Shown here in pieces: positions 8,820-17,743 of a stretch of 64,000 nucleotides of DNA (the stretch's first letter is position 1; each line of letters starts with the position of its first letter). Source of the DNA: an uncultured Massilia sp. (GTDB taxonomy: Bacteria; Pseudomonadota; Gammaproteobacteria; Burkholderiales; Burkholderiaceae_D); contig NZ_CAJYEB010000002.1 of assembly GCF_913773735.1 (NCBI RefSeq), positions 124,001 through 188,000 on the forward strand. The letters run 5' to 3'. Below the pieces are notes generated by a model that searched no databases, was not told the DNA's origin, and saw nothing but the letters and a program-made list of their open reading frames with translations. The position numbers were made by a program, and so were the translations under genes.

Positions 8820-11417
8820 TCACGCCATCTCGTCGTCGCGCGGCGTCCTGCGGTCGTCGTACGGCCCGTGCGTCAGCCAGTACTGGCGGAACGCCATGCG
8901 CACGTTGTCGCGCAGTTCGGTGTCGTTCCACGGCTTGGTATAGAAGCGGTAGATCGCGCCGCGGTTGATCGAGTCGAGCACCGCCTCCACGCCGGTGTAG
9001 CCGGACAGGATGATGCGCATCGTGTCCGGATACATCTCCTTGACCTTGCTGAGGAATTCGGTGCCGCTCATCACCGGCATGCGCTGGTCACACAAGATCA
9101 CCTGCACCGGATACAGCGCCAGCAGTTCGAAGCCCTCGGCCGGCGAGGCGGCCGTCAGCACCCGGTAGTTGTCGCGCCGGAACAGGCGGTGCAGCGCGCC
9201 CAGCACGTTGGGGTCGTCGTCCACAACCAGCAGCGTCTGCACGTTGCGGTCGTCGGCGGCCGGGCGGCTCGGCTGCGAGCGGTTCTCCAGCACCAGCCGC
9301 GCCAGTTCCGCGCTGGGGAGCGCGCGCGAGAAGTGGAAGCCCTGGATCTCGTCGCAGCGATGGCGGCGCAGCAGCGCCATCTGGGCGCGCGACTCCACGC
9401 CCTCGGCGATCACCTGCATGTGCAGGCTGTGCGCCATGCTGATGATGGCCAGCGCGATGGCCGCGTCGTCCGGATTGGTGGTGATGTCGCGCACGAACGC
9501 GATGTCGATCTTCAGCTTGTCGATCGGGAAGCGCTTCAGGTAGGCCAGCGAGGAATAACCGGTGCCGAAATCGTCGATGGCGATGCGGATGCCCAGCCGT
9601 TTCAGGCTTTCCAGCACGGCGATCGTGTGCTCGGCGTTCGACATCAGCGCGCTCTCGGTCAGCTCCAGTTCCAGCAGGCCGGGATCGACGCGGTGGCGTT
9701 CCAGCGCGGCGCGGATGTCGCTCTCGAGGTCGCCCTCGACGAACTGGCGGCTCGACACGTTCACCGCCACCCGCACGTCGCGCACGCCCTCGGCGTTCCA
9801 GGCCGCGATCTGGCGGCAGGCCTCGTCGATGATCCAGGCGCCGACGCGCACCACCATCCCCGTCTCTTCCATGACCGGCACGAACTCGGCCGGGTAGACC
9901 AGGCCGATGCCGGGACGGCGCCAGCGCAGCAGCGCCTCGACGCCGGTCACGCGTCCCGTGTTCAGGTCCAGCTTGGGCTGGTAGTGCAGCTCGAACTGGC
10001 CGCCTTCGATGGCGCCGCGCAGGGCCAGTTCCAGTTCGAGCCGGGCCAGCACCTGCACGTTCATGCCCGAGGTGAAGAAGCGGTAGCCGTCGCGTCCCGC
10101 CTCCTTGGCGCGCACCATGGCGACGTCGGCGTACTTGACCAGCGTGCCGGGGTCGCGCGCATCGTCCGGATACATGGCGATGCCGATGCTGGCCGTCAGC
10201 ACCGCCTGCTGGCCGTTCAGGTCGAACGGCGCGCGCAGCGCCTCGCGCACCTCGTTGGCGACGGCCACCGCCTCGTCGGCCTGCTGCTCGCCGCGCATGG
10301 TCAGCATCAGCGCGAACTCGTCGCCGCCCAGGCGGCCGATGGTGTCGCGCAGGCGCACGCAGCGCACCAGGCGCGTGCTGAACTGGCGCAGCAGCTCGTC
10401 GCCCAGCGCCGGCCCGAGCGAGTCGTTGACGATCTTGAAGCGGTCCAGCGTGATGAACAGCACGGCGATGCGCCAGTTCTTGTCCTGGGCCAGCTCGATG
10501 GCGTCGCGCAGCGTCTGGAAGAACAGGTTGCGGTTCGGCAGGCCGGTCAGGCTGTCGTAGTTCGACACGTGCTTCAGGCGCTCGGCCGCGTGCAGCCGCT
10601 CGCTGATGTCACGCGCGACGGCGATCAGCATGCGCGCGTGCGCATCCTGGCCGTCCTGCGTGGGGCGCTGCTGCATCTGCCAGCTGATCTCGACCGGCAC
10701 CGCGCCCTGCCCGTCCGCACGCAGCAGCTCGGTCTCGACGATGTCGTGCTCGCGCCCGTGGGCCGCCGGATCGGCATGGCGTTCGAGCTGGGCGCGCTCG
10801 GCCAGGCCCAGCGCCACCGGGTCGATGCGCAGCAGCGCGTCGCGCGAGAAGCCCAGCATGCGGCAGGCGCCGTCGCTGACGTCGATCATCCTCATGTCGT
10901 GCGCGTCGACCAGGAAGATGGCGTCGGCGGTGGCGTCCATCGCGCCGCGGAAGCGCTGCAGCTCGGCCGTGCGCTCGCGCACCTTGCGCTCCATGCGCGC
11001 GCCGTAGTCGCGCGACTCCTTGTGGAACAGGCGTACTTCGAGCAGGTTGCGGATGCGCGTGAGCACCTCGACCGTGTCGAAGGGCTTGCCGATGAAGTCG
11101 CGCGCGCCGGCTTCCAGCGCGGCCAGCTTCTTGTCCGGCTCGGCCGTGACCACCAGCACCGGCAGCCAGGATTCGCGCTCCAGCGGCTTCAGGGCTTCCA
11201 TCACCTGGAAGCCGTCCATGTGCGGCATCTGCAGGTCGAGGATGATCAGGTCGTAGCGGTGCTGCAGGTGCAGCGCCGCCACCTGGCGCGGATCGGTCGT
11301 GCTGCTCACGTGCTCGTAGCCGCTGGTCTTGAGCAGGAATTCGAGCAGCTGCACGTTGACCGGCTCGTCGTCGACGACCAGGATGCGCGCGCGCCGGATG
11401 TCGGATGGCGAAATCAT
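8820..11417 (-). CDS. Response regulator with REC-PAS-GGDEF-EAL-REC architecture (c-di-GMP turnover)
   Basis: An 865-aa signalling protein. An N-terminal receiver (about 10-130, acceptor Asp in LIILDLQMPHMDG) is followed by a coiled linker and a PAS domain (about 165-290). A diguanylate cyclase domain has an intact active site (GRLGGDEFAL). A phosphodiesterase domain has EALLRW and DDFGTGYSSLAYLKRFPID intact. A second receiver closes the C-terminus (ILCDQRMPVMSG). Both catalytic motifs look complete, so the net activity is unclear and is probably set by phosphorylation. The start at 11417 overlaps the upstream kinase stop by 4 nt (ATGA), so the two are translationally coupled and the kinase is the likely phosphodonor. 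Confidence 0.9.
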   Translation of the reverse strand: MISPSDIRRARILVVDDEPVNVQLLEFLLKTSGYEHVSSTTDPRQVAALHLQHRYDLIILDLQMPHMDGFQVMEALKPLERESWLPVLVVTAEPDKKLAALEAGARDFIGKPFDTVEVLTRIRNLLEVRLFHKESRDYGARMERKVRERTAELQRFRGAMDATADAIFLVDAHDMRMIDVSDGACRMLGFSRDALLRIDPVALGLAERAQLERHADPAAHGREHDIVETELLRADGQGAVPVEISWQMQQRPTQDGQDAHARMLIAVARDISERLHAAERLKHVSNYDSLTGLPNRNLFFQTLRDAIELAQDKNWRIAVLFITLDRFKIVNDSLGPALGDELLRQFSTRLVRCVRLRDTIGRLGGDEFALMLTMRGEQQADEAVAVANEVREALRAPFDLNGQQAVLTASIGIAMYPDDARDPGTLVKYADVAMVRAKEAGRDGYRFFTSGMNVQVLARLELELALRGAIEGGQFELHYQPKLDLNTGRVTGVEALLRWRRPGIGLVYPAEFVPVMEETGMVVRVGAWIIDEACRQIAAWNAEGVRDVRVAVNVSSRQFVEGDLESDIRAALERHRVDPGLLELELTESALMSNAEHTIAVLESLKRLGIRIAIDDFGTGYSSLAYLKRFPIDKLKIDIAFVRDITTNPDDAAIALAIISMAHSLHMQVIAEGVESRAQMALLRRHRCDEIQGFHFSRALPSAELARLVLENRSQPSRPAADDRNVQTLLVVDDDPNVLGALHRLFRRDNYRVLTAASPAEGFELLALYPVQVILCDQRMPVMSGTEFLSKVKEMYPDTMRIILSGYTGVEAVLDSINRGAIYRFYTKPWNDTELRDNVRMAFRQYWLTHGPYDDRRTPRDDEMA

Positions 11418-13435
11418 GGAGCGGTCCTTTCTGCCGCGGCGCGCCGGGCCAGCACGCCGTCGATGGCCTCGTTGAACTTGTCGATGTCGATCGGCTTGGT
11501 GAGGTAGCGCGCGAACCCGGCCGCCAGGCCGCGCTCGACGTCGTGCGCCATCGCGTTGGCCGACAGCGCGATCACCGGGATGGCGGCCGTGGCCGGGTCG
11601 CGGCGCATCCGTTCCAGCACCTCGAAGCCGCTCATGCCGGGCAGGTTCAGGTCCATCAGCACGACGTCGGGATGCGCCGCGCGCGCCAGCGCCAGGCCGC
11701 CGGGGCCGTCCGGCGCGGACAACAGGCGCAGGTCGGTCCGGAAGCGCACGATCTCCTGCACCAGGCGCAGGTTGGCCGGATTGTCCTCGACGTACAGCAG
11801 GGTGCGCGGCGCGCCGGGCGCGGCGGGCACCATGGCCGGGGCCGGGGACGGCGCCGCATCGGCGGGGGCCGGCGCGCCGGCCGGCTCGGCGCGCGCCAGC
11901 TCGATCCAGAACACGCTGCCGACGCCGGGACTGCTGCTGACGCCGATCTCGCCCCCCATCAGCTCGACCAGGCGGCGCGTCACCACCAGGCCGATGCCGG
12001 TGCCTTCCTGGGTGCCGCTCTCCTGGCCCAGGCGGTTGAAGGGCTGGAACAGCGCGGCCACCTGCTCCGGCCGCAAGCCCAGGCCGGTGTCGCGCACCGC
12101 CAGGCGCAGCCGGCGCGCGCCCGCCGGCGCGCAATCGACCACCACCGCGCCGCCGTCGCGGTTGTACTTGACCGCGTTCGACAGGAGGTTCAGCAGCACC
12201 TGCTTGAGGCGGGTGCGGTCGGCCTGCACCAGCGCCCCGGCATCCTCGGGAAAGCGCACGTCGATGCCGCGCCCGACCGCCAGCGGCGCGATCATGCCGC
12301 GGCATTCGGCCAGGATGTCGGCCAGCGGCACCGGCTCCATCGACAGCGTCACCGCGCCCGCCTCCACCTTGGCCAGGTCGAGGATCTCGTTGATCAGGGT
12401 CAGCAGGTGGCGCCCGGACTTGAGGATGTGGCCGGAGAATTCCTTCTTCTGCTCCGGCGTCGTGGGCATGTCGTTCGACGCCAGGATCTGGGCGAAGCCG
12501 AGGATCGCATTCAGGGGCGTGCGCAATTCGTGGCTCATCGAGGACAGGAAGGCGGACTTGGCCTGGTTGGCCGCGCGCGCCTCCTCGATGGCCAGCTCGA
12601 GTTCGGAATTGGCCAGCTCCAGCTGCATGGTGCGCTCGTGCACGCGCTGCTCGAGTTCTTCGTTCAGGCGCATCACTTCCTGCTGGATGCGCGCGCGTTC
12701 CTGGGCCTCGCGCGCGATCTCGCGGTTCGAGTCCTCCAGCGCGCGGGTGCGCTGCTCGATCTCGGTCAGCATCGCATTGAAGGAGTCGACCAGGTCGGCC
12801 GCCTCGTCCTGGCTGATGCGCGCGGCGCGGCGCGAATAGTCGCGCCGCTCGACCACTTCGCGCGCGATGTTGGTGATGGCGTCGATCGGCGTCGTGATGG
12901 TGTGGCCCAGGCGCCGCACCAGCAGCCAGGCGGTCAGCAGCGCCAGCAGGATCACGCCGGCGCCGATCAGGAGGTAGTCGCGCACGCGCTCGAGCAGCTG
13001 GTTCTGCGAGCGCAGGTAGATGGTGCCGAGCGCCTCGCCGTTCTCGGCGACGCGCTGGTACAGCACCAGGTCGTCGCCCTGCTTGACGTAGCCTTCCTTG
13101 CCGGGCCGGGGCGGGAAGGCGGCGTCCTCGCCGGGCGCCACGTACCAGGCGAACAGGGCGCCCTTGTCGTCGTACAGCGCGGCCGCGCGCACCGAGGGGC
13201 GGGTGCGCAGCAGCGCCAGGTTCTCGCTCGCCAGGCGCGCGTCGTCGAAGGCCAGCGCGGCCGAGGTCATGTGGCCGACCAGCTCGGCCTGCGTCGACAG
13301 GTCGTTGCGCAGCGCGCGCTGGTAGCTGCGCAGGTCGTAGGCCACCACGGTGCCGACCGACACGACCAGGGCCGCGAGCGTCGTCGACATCACGATCGTG
13401 ACGAGCTTCTGGCGGATCGAGCGGCGCGGATTCAT
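11414..13435 (-). CDS. CHASE8-type hybrid sensor histidine kinase with receiver domain
   Basis: A 673-aa inner-membrane kinase. TM1 spans about residues 12-34. The periplasmic segment 35-150 resembles CHASE8 (ALAFDDARLASENLALLR, then a VRAAALYD strand). TM2 spans about 153-173 and a HAMP domain about 175-228. A long coiled coil leads to the dimerisation domain with the phospho-acceptor H302 in SHELRTPLN. The ATPase domain shows NLLSNAVKYN and GTGIGLVVTRRL. An Ala/Pro linker joins a receiver (VVLMDLNLPGMSG). I start at MNPRRSIRQK just before TM1; a 34-residue extension to 13537 is arginine-rich and less likely. It is coupled to the downstream c-di-GMP regulator. The signal is unknown. Confidence 0.88.
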   Translation of the reverse strand: MNPRRSIRQKLVTIVMSTTLAALVVSVGTVVAYDLRSYQRALRNDLSTQAELVGHMTSAALAFDDARLASENLALLRTRPSVRAAALYDDKGALFAWYVAPGEDAAFPPRPGKEGYVKQGDDLVLYQRVAENGEALGTIYLRSQNQLLERVRDYLLIGAGVILLALLTAWLLVRRLGHTITTPIDAITNIAREVVERRDYSRRAARISQDEAADLVDSFNAMLTEIEQRTRALEDSNREIAREAQERARIQQEVMRLNEELEQRVHERTMQLELANSELELAIEEARAANQAKSAFLSSMSHELRTPLNAILGFAQILASNDMPTTPEQKKEFSGHILKSGRHLLTLINEILDLAKVEAGAVTLSMEPVPLADILAECRGMIAPLAVGRGIDVRFPEDAGALVQADRTRLKQVLLNLLSNAVKYNRDGGAVVVDCAPAGARRLRLAVRDTGLGLRPEQVAALFQPFNRLGQESGTQEGTGIGLVVTRRLVELMGGEIGVSSSPGVGSVFWIELARAEPAGAPAPADAAPSPAPAMVPAAPGAPRTLLYVEDNPANLRLVQEIVRFRTDLRLLSAPDGPGGLALARAAHPDVVLMDLNLPGMSGFEVLERMRRDPATAAIPVIALSANAMAHDVERGLAAGFARYLTKPIDIDKFNEAIDGVLARRAAAERTAP

Positions 13436-13861
13436 GGGGCCACCGCCGGCAGGCGCGCGCAGGAGGCGGCGCCGCGCGAGAGGAGCACGGGCGCCATCAG
13501 TGGCACGCCGCCCCCGGTCCGTGGAGGGTGCGCGCAAATCGGTCGAACGGCATGGCTATCCTACGTCGGTCCATCAATCAGGGCGCGGCGGATCGCTCCG
13601 CCAGACGAGCAGGATAGCAGCACGCTTGCGCACGCTGGCGCACGGAACGGCGGCGCCTCCACGTCGGCGTCAATACACTCGTCGACATATTGACGACAGG
13701 GATGATGCCGCGATGCATGGCTTTTCGTCAACGTCCTGGCGACAGGCGCGGCGCGGGCGCGCTAGAATGGACCGCGCAGGCGGCCGTCGCGGCGGCCGCC
13801 GCCCCCGCCGCCGGTTTGCGCGCCGGCCCGCATCCGAGCACAGAAGACAGAGGAGACACAC
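13436..13861. other. Gene-free 426-bp region between divergent kinase and pncC
   Basis: I see no credible gene here. It holds an inverted repeat CGTCAATA (13668-13675) / TATTGACG (13688-13695) with a 12-nt spacer that could be an operator, and a TAGAAT hexamer at 13763 that could be the -10 of the pncC promoter. Neither has independent support. Confidence 0.35.
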
Positions 13862-14344
13862 GTGACGAACGATATTCTTGACATTGCCACCCGCGTCGGC
13901 AAGGCCCTCGAGGCCAAGGGCTGGCTGATGGCCACCGCGGAATCCTGTACCGGCGGCGGCGTCTCCTACGCCATCACCGAGATCCCGGGCTCGGGCGACT
14001 GGTTCGACTGCGGCTTCGTGACCTATTCGAACGCCGCCAAGACCGAGATGCTGGACGTGCCGGCCGCCGTGATCGCGCAATTCGGCGCCGTCAGCGAGGA
14101 AGTGGCGGCCGCGATGGCCGAGGGCGCGGTCGCCAACAGCAATGCCCATGTCGCCATTTCCACGACGGGCATCGCGGGGCCGACCGGCGCCGTGCCGGGC
14201 AAGCCGGTGGGCACCGTCTGCTTCGGCTGGTCCAAGGGCGACACCACCTACACCGAACGCCTCGTGTTCAAGGGCGACCGCCACGAAGTGCGTACGCAGA
14301 CCATCGCGCACGCGCTGTCCGGGCTGCTGCGCTTCATCGAGTGA
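13862..14344 (+). CDS. pncC: Nicotinamide-nucleotide amidohydrolase (CinA C-terminal-domain protein)
   Basis: Deamidates nicotinamide mononucleotide to nicotinate mononucleotide, recycling the NMN released by DNA ligase and other NAD consumers. The 160-aa chain is the stand-alone CinA C-terminal domain, without the N-terminal ADP-ribose pyrophosphatase-like domain. Signatures visible are ATAESCTGGGVSYAIT near the start, GFVTYSNAAKTEML, and STTGIAGPTGAVPGKPVGTV. An AGAGGAG ribosome site lies just upstream of the GTG start at 13862. The stop overlaps the start of the next gene by 4 nt (GTGA), indicating coupling to the phosphoesterase. Confidence 0.93.
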   Translation: MTNDILDIATRVGKALEAKGWLMATAESCTGGGVSYAITEIPGSGDWFDCGFVTYSNAAKTEMLDVPAAVIAQFGAVSEEVAAAMAEGAVANSNAHVAISTTGIAGPTGAVPGKPVGTVCFGWSKGDTTYTERLVFKGDRHEVRTQTIAHALSGLLRFIE

Positions 14345-15234
14345 GGGGGCTGCTGTACGCCGCGGTGCTGGCGGCGTGGGCAGCCACGCCGGCCGCCGCG
14401 GCCGCGCCCGCGGCGGGGGTCACCGTCTACGCCGCCGGCGACATCGCGCGCTGCACCTACCGCGACCCCGCCTGGTCGAGCGCGGCGGCCACCGCGGCGA
14501 CGGTGGCCGATGGCCTGGCGCGCGACCCCGGCGCGGTCGTGCTGGCGCTGGGCGACCTCACCTACCCAGTCGGCGCGGCCGGCGAATTCCGCGACTGCTA
14601 CGACCCGACCTGGGGCCGCTTCAAGGACCGCACCTGGCCGGCCCCGGGCAACCACGAGTACTACACGCCCGGGGCGGCGCCTTACTTCGCCTATTTCGGC
14701 GCGCGCGCCGGACGCGGCTGGTACAGCATGGACCTGGGCGGCTGGCACGTGGTGTCCCTCGACAGCAACCTGGCCCCGGCCGCGCACGCGCAGCAGCTGG
14801 ACTGGCTGCGCGCCGACCTCGCCGCCCATCCGGCGCGCTGCACGCTGGCGTTCTGGCACCATCCCGTGTTCAGCTCGGGCGGCCACGGCAGCGTCCCGAA
14901 GATGCGCGACGCCTGGCGCATCCTGCAGGACGCGGGCGCCGAACTGGTGCTGTCCGGCCACGACCACGACTACGAACGCTTCGCCCCGCAGGACGCCGAT
15001 GGCCGTCCCGACCCGGCGCGCGGCCTGCGCCAGTTCGTGGTGGGCACCGGCGGCGCCTATCCGACGCCCTTCCTGTGGCCGGTCGCCAACAGCGCGTACC
15101 GCGATGCCAGCCGCTACGGGGTGTTGCGGCTGCGCTTGCTGGACGGGGCGTACGCGTGGGAATTCGTCGAGTCGGCCAGGGTGACGGAACTGGGAGTGCC
15201 GGAGGTCGATCGGGGTAGCGCAACCTGTCATTGA
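14341..15234 (+). CDS. Secreted calcineurin-like metallophosphoesterase
   Basis: A 297-aa phosphoesterase with an N-terminal signal peptide (hydrophobic Ala-rich segment, residues about 2-22), so a periplasmic or exported location is likely. The dinuclear-metal motifs appear in order: AAGDIARC, LGDLTYP, PGNHEYY, FWHHPVFSSGG and SGHDHDYERF. This is the purple-acid-phosphatase/PhoD-like branch of the superfamily. The GTG at 14341 overlaps the pncC stop by 4 nt. No cognate transporter sits nearby; the substrate (a phosphomonoester or nucleotide) is not determined by the sequence. Confidence 0.87.
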   Translation: MRGLLYAAVLAAWAATPAAAAAPAAGVTVYAAGDIARCTYRDPAWSSAAATAATVADGLARDPGAVVLALGDLTYPVGAAGEFRDCYDPTWGRFKDRTWPAPGNHEYYTPGAAPYFAYFGARAGRGWYSMDLGGWHVVSLDSNLAPAAHAQQLDWLRADLAAHPARCTLAFWHHPVFSSGGHGSVPKMRDAWRILQDAGAELVLSGHDHDYERFAPQDADGRPDPARGLRQFVVGTGGAYPTPFLWPVANSAYRDASRYGVLRLRLLDGAYAWEFVESARVTELGVPEVDRGSATCH

Positions 15235-15314
15235 CGGCTGCGCCGGGAATACGCATGCGGTTGGTGGGCACAGCGTGTCCACAATGCACTTGCCTCCATC
15301 GTCCATTTGCGACT

Positions 15315-15340
15315 AACATGTGAACAGTTCTTCACATGTT
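15315..15340 (+). promoter_or_regulatory. Operator of the ArsR/CDF operon
   Basis: Perfect inverted repeat, arms AACATGTGAA (15315-15324) and TTCACATGTT (15331-15340) with a 6-nt centre. The architecture resembles operators of SmtB/CzrA-type metal sensors. It lies immediately upstream of the ATG at 15347 and covers the alternative GTG at 15320, so binding by the adjacent ArsR protein would block transcription or initiation. Confidence 0.7.
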
Positions 15341-15346
15341 GAGCAA

Positions 15347-15661
15347 ATGATTCCCCACGACATCGATAACGCCGTCGACGAGCTCGCCGACCTGTTCCAC
15401 CTGCTGGGCGACCCGACGCGCCTGCGCATCGTGCTGGCCTGCCTGGCGCAGCCGACCGCCGTGGGCGACATCGCCGCCGCGCTGGAACTGTCCAGCTCGC
15501 TGGTCAGCCACCACCTGCGCCTGCTGCGCGCCGCGCGCATCGTCAAGGCCGAGCGCCACGGCAAGCAGGTGTTCTATGCCGCCGCCGACGCCCACATCAG
15601 CGGCCTGCTCGCGAACATGTTCGAACACATCGCCGAACCCACCACAGGACTGGATGCATGA
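15347..15661 (+). CDS. SmtB/CzrA-type ArsR-family metal-sensing repressor
   Basis: A 104-aa winged-helix repressor. The recognition region is ELSSSLVSHHLRLLRAARIV (residues about 47-66). The C-terminal helix carries the complete alpha-5 metal site DxHx10HxxE as D81, H83, H94 and E97, matching the zinc-responsive site of SmtB. The alpha-3 cysteine motif of ArsR/CadC (ELCVCDL) is absent. I choose the ATG at 15347 because the upstream GTG (15320) lies inside a perfect palindrome that looks like the operator. Its stop overlaps the start of the CDF exporter by 4 nt, so the repressor and exporter form one operon. Zn(II), or possibly Co/Ni, is the expected inducer. Confidence 0.92.
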   Translation: MIPHDIDNAVDELADLFHLLGDPTRLRIVLACLAQPTAVGDIAAALELSSSLVSHHLRLLRAARIVKAERHGKQVFYAAADAHISGLLANMFEHIAEPTTGLDA

Positions 15662-16647
15662 GCCAACACCACCATCACGGCCACGACCATGGCCACCACC
15701 ACCCGGCGCCGGCCGACGCCGGCCGCGCCTTCGTGCTGGCCATCGGCCTGAACACGGTCTTCGTCGCCGTCGAATTCATCTACGGCTTCATCGCCAACTC
15801 GACGGCGCTGATGGCCGACGCCGGCCACAACCTGTCCGACGTGCTCGGCCTGGTGCTGGCCTGGGGCGCGGCCCTGCTGGCGAAAAGCGCGCCCACGCGG
15901 CGCTTCACCTACGGCCTGCGCGGCAGCTCGATCCTGGCGGCGCTGGGCAATGCGCTGCTGCTGATGGTGGCGTGCGGCGCCATCGCCTGGGAAGCGGTGC
16001 AGCGCTTCGCCCATCCGGAACCGGTGGCCGGCACCACGGTGTCGATCGTCGCCGCGATCGGCGTGCTCATCAACGGCTTCTCGGCCTGGCTGTTCATGGC
16101 CGGCAGCAAGTCCGACCTGAACGTGCGCGGCGCCTACCAGCACATGGCGGCCGACGCCGCGCTGTCGCTGGGCGTGGTGGTGTCGGGCCTGGTAGTGATG
16201 TACACGGGCTGGGCCTGGCTCGATCCGGCCGTGAGCCTGGTCATCGTCGTGATCATCGTCGCCGGCACCTGGTCGCTGATGAAGGAATCGACGCAGATGG
16301 CGCTGGCGGGCGTGCCGACCGGCGTCGACGCGACGGCCGTCACCGGTTTCCTGGCCGCCCAGCCGGGCGTGACCGAGGTCCACGACGTGCACATCTGGGC
16401 GATGAGCACGACCGAGACCGCCCTCACCGCCCACCTGGTGATCCCGGACGGGTATCCGGGCGACGCGGCCATCGACGCCGTCGTGACGCACCTGCGCAAG
16501 GATTTCGCCATCCACCATTGCACGCTGCAGGTGGAACAGGGAACGACGAGGCACGCGAGCTGCTGCCTGCAGGAGGCGCATGACGAGCACGAGCACGATC
16601 ACGATCATGATCACGGCCATCACCATGGCCACGCGCACGCGCATTGA
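15658..16647 (+). CDS. Cation diffusion facilitator metal exporter (ZitB/CzcD-like)
   Basis: A 329-aa inner-membrane antiporter that exports divalent metal, most likely Zn(II), in exchange for protons. Six transmembrane helices fill about residues 20-205. Metal-site residues are visible in helix 2 (ADAGHNLSD) and helix 5 (QHMAADAALS, HxxxD). A cytoplasmic domain follows (VTEVHDVHIWAMSTTE). Both ends are histidine-rich: HHHHGHDHGHHH at the N-terminus and alternating His/Asp/Glu at the C-terminus, which probably bind metal. The start overlaps the ArsR stop (ATGA), so expression follows the metal sensor. Confidence 0.94.
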   Translation: MSQHHHHGHDHGHHHPAPADAGRAFVLAIGLNTVFVAVEFIYGFIANSTALMADAGHNLSDVLGLVLAWGAALLAKSAPTRRFTYGLRGSSILAALGNALLLMVACGAIAWEAVQRFAHPEPVAGTTVSIVAAIGVLINGFSAWLFMAGSKSDLNVRGAYQHMAADAALSLGVVVSGLVVMYTGWAWLDPAVSLVIVVIIVAGTWSLMKESTQMALAGVPTGVDATAVTGFLAAQPGVTEVHDVHIWAMSTTETALTAHLVIPDGYPGDAAIDAVVTHLRKDFAIHHCTLQVEQGTTRHASCCLQEAHDEHEHDHDHDHGHHHGHAHAH

Positions 16648-16651
16648 CGTG

Positions 16652-16768
16652 CATGGTGCGCACGGGGTGCGCACCCTACGGCTGCGTTCAAGACCGGGGT
16701 CAGAGCCCTTGGAAAATCAACACCGGGCTCTGACCCCTACGTAGGGTGCGCTCCCCGAGCGCACCATG
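16652..16768. repeat. Nested hairpin repeat cluster between convergent CDF and cysK genes
   Basis: Three stem-loops. Outer unit A (16652-16679) and outer unit C (16741-16768) are GTAGGGTG-type elements in opposite orientation. A central unit has 13-bp perfect arms (GGGGTCAGAGCCC at 16696-16708 and its complement at 16725-16737). The A and C stems differ by one base pair that is swapped on both sides. No coding frame is credible here. Confidence 0.85.
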
Positions 16769-16778
16769 ACGCAAGCGG

Positions 16779-17711
16779 TCAGCCGGCCAGGTTGGCGTAC
16801 AGCGCCGTGCTGAGGTAACGCTCGCCGAACGAGGGAATGATGGTGACGATGAGCTTGCCCGCGTTCTCGGGCCGGCGCGCCACCTGCAGCGCCGCCCACA
16901 GCGCCGCGCCCGACGAGATACCGACCAGCAGGCCTTCCTCGCGCGCGGCGGCGCGCGCCGTCTCGAACGCGTCGTCGTTCTTCACGGCGATCACTTCATT
17001 GTAGGCATGGGTATCCAGCACGCCCGGCACGAAGCCGGCGCCGATGCCCTGGATCGGGTGCGGGCCCTTGGTGCCCTTCGACAGCATGGGCGACGCCTCC
17101 GGTTCCACGGCGATCGCCTGGAAGCCCGGCTTGCGCTCGCGGATGACCCCGGCCACGCCGGTGATGGTGCCGCCGGTGCCGACGCCGGCCACCAGGATGT
17201 CGACCTTGCCGTCGGTATCGCGCCAGATTTCCTCGGCCGTCGTGCGGCGGTGGACCTCGGGGTTGGCGGGATTGTTGAATTGCTGCGGCATGAAGCAGCG
17301 CGGATCGGCGGCGACGATCTCCTCGGCGCGGCGGATCGCGCCCAGCATGCCCTCGGGACCGGGCGTGAGCACCAGTTCGGCGCCATAGGCGCGCAGCAGC
17401 ATGCGCCGCTCGTTGCTCATGGTTTCCGGCATCACCAGGCGGCAGCGGTAGCCGCGCGCCGCGCAGACCATCGCCAGCGCGATGCCGGTATTGCCGCTGG
17501 TGGGTTCGACGACGATGGTGTCCGGGCCGATCTTGCCGGCGCGTTCGGCCGCCTCGATCATGGCCAGGCCGATCCGGTCCTTCACGCTGTGGGCCGGGTT
17601 GTGGTATTCGAGCTTGGCGAGGATGTCCGCGCCCGCCCCCTGGGCCAGGCGGCGGATCCGCACCAGGGGAGTGTTGCCGATCAATTCCGTCACGTCATTC
17701 GCGATACGCAT
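16779..17711 (-). CDS. cysK: Cysteine synthase A (O-acetylserine sulfhydrylase)
   Basis: PLP-dependent enzyme that makes L-cysteine from O-acetylserine and sulfide in the cytoplasm. The 310-aa chain has the PLP lysine K44 within NPAHSVKDR, the substrate/cofactor loop [11 protein letters not shown] and the phosphate-binding GTGGTITG. The C-terminal [11 protein letters not shown] is typical of CysK. Codon use and length are normal. It is transcribed away from the FKBP gene's 5' end in the same direction, following it with a 32-bp gap between the cysK start and the FKBP stop, so cotranscription with the upstream FKBP gene is possible. CysM is a less likely alternative because the IPSFGERY ending fits CysK. 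Confidence 0.94.
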   Translation of the reverse strand: MRIANDVTELIGNTPLVRIRRLAQGAGADILAKLEYHNPAHSVKDRIGLAMIEAAERAGKIGPDTIVVEPTSGNTGIALAMVCAARGYRCRLVMPETMSNERRMLLRAYGAELVLTPGPEGMLGAIRRAEEIVAADPRCFMPQQFNNPANPEVHRRTTAEEIWRDTDGKVDILVAGVGTGGTITGVAGVIRERKPGFQAIAVEPEASPMLSKGTKGPHPIQGIGAGFVPGVLDTHAYNEVIAVKNDDAFETARAAAREEGLLVGISSGAALWAALQVARRPENAGKLIVTIIPSFGERYLSTALYANLAG

Positions 17712-17743
17712 TCGACTTCTCCCCGGGGCGGTAGTGGTTGGAC

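Noticed and set aside
15320..15346. GTG start for the ArsR gene giving nine extra residues
   Set aside because: The codon lies inside the palindromic operator and the extra residues are not family-like; the ATG at 15347 is better.
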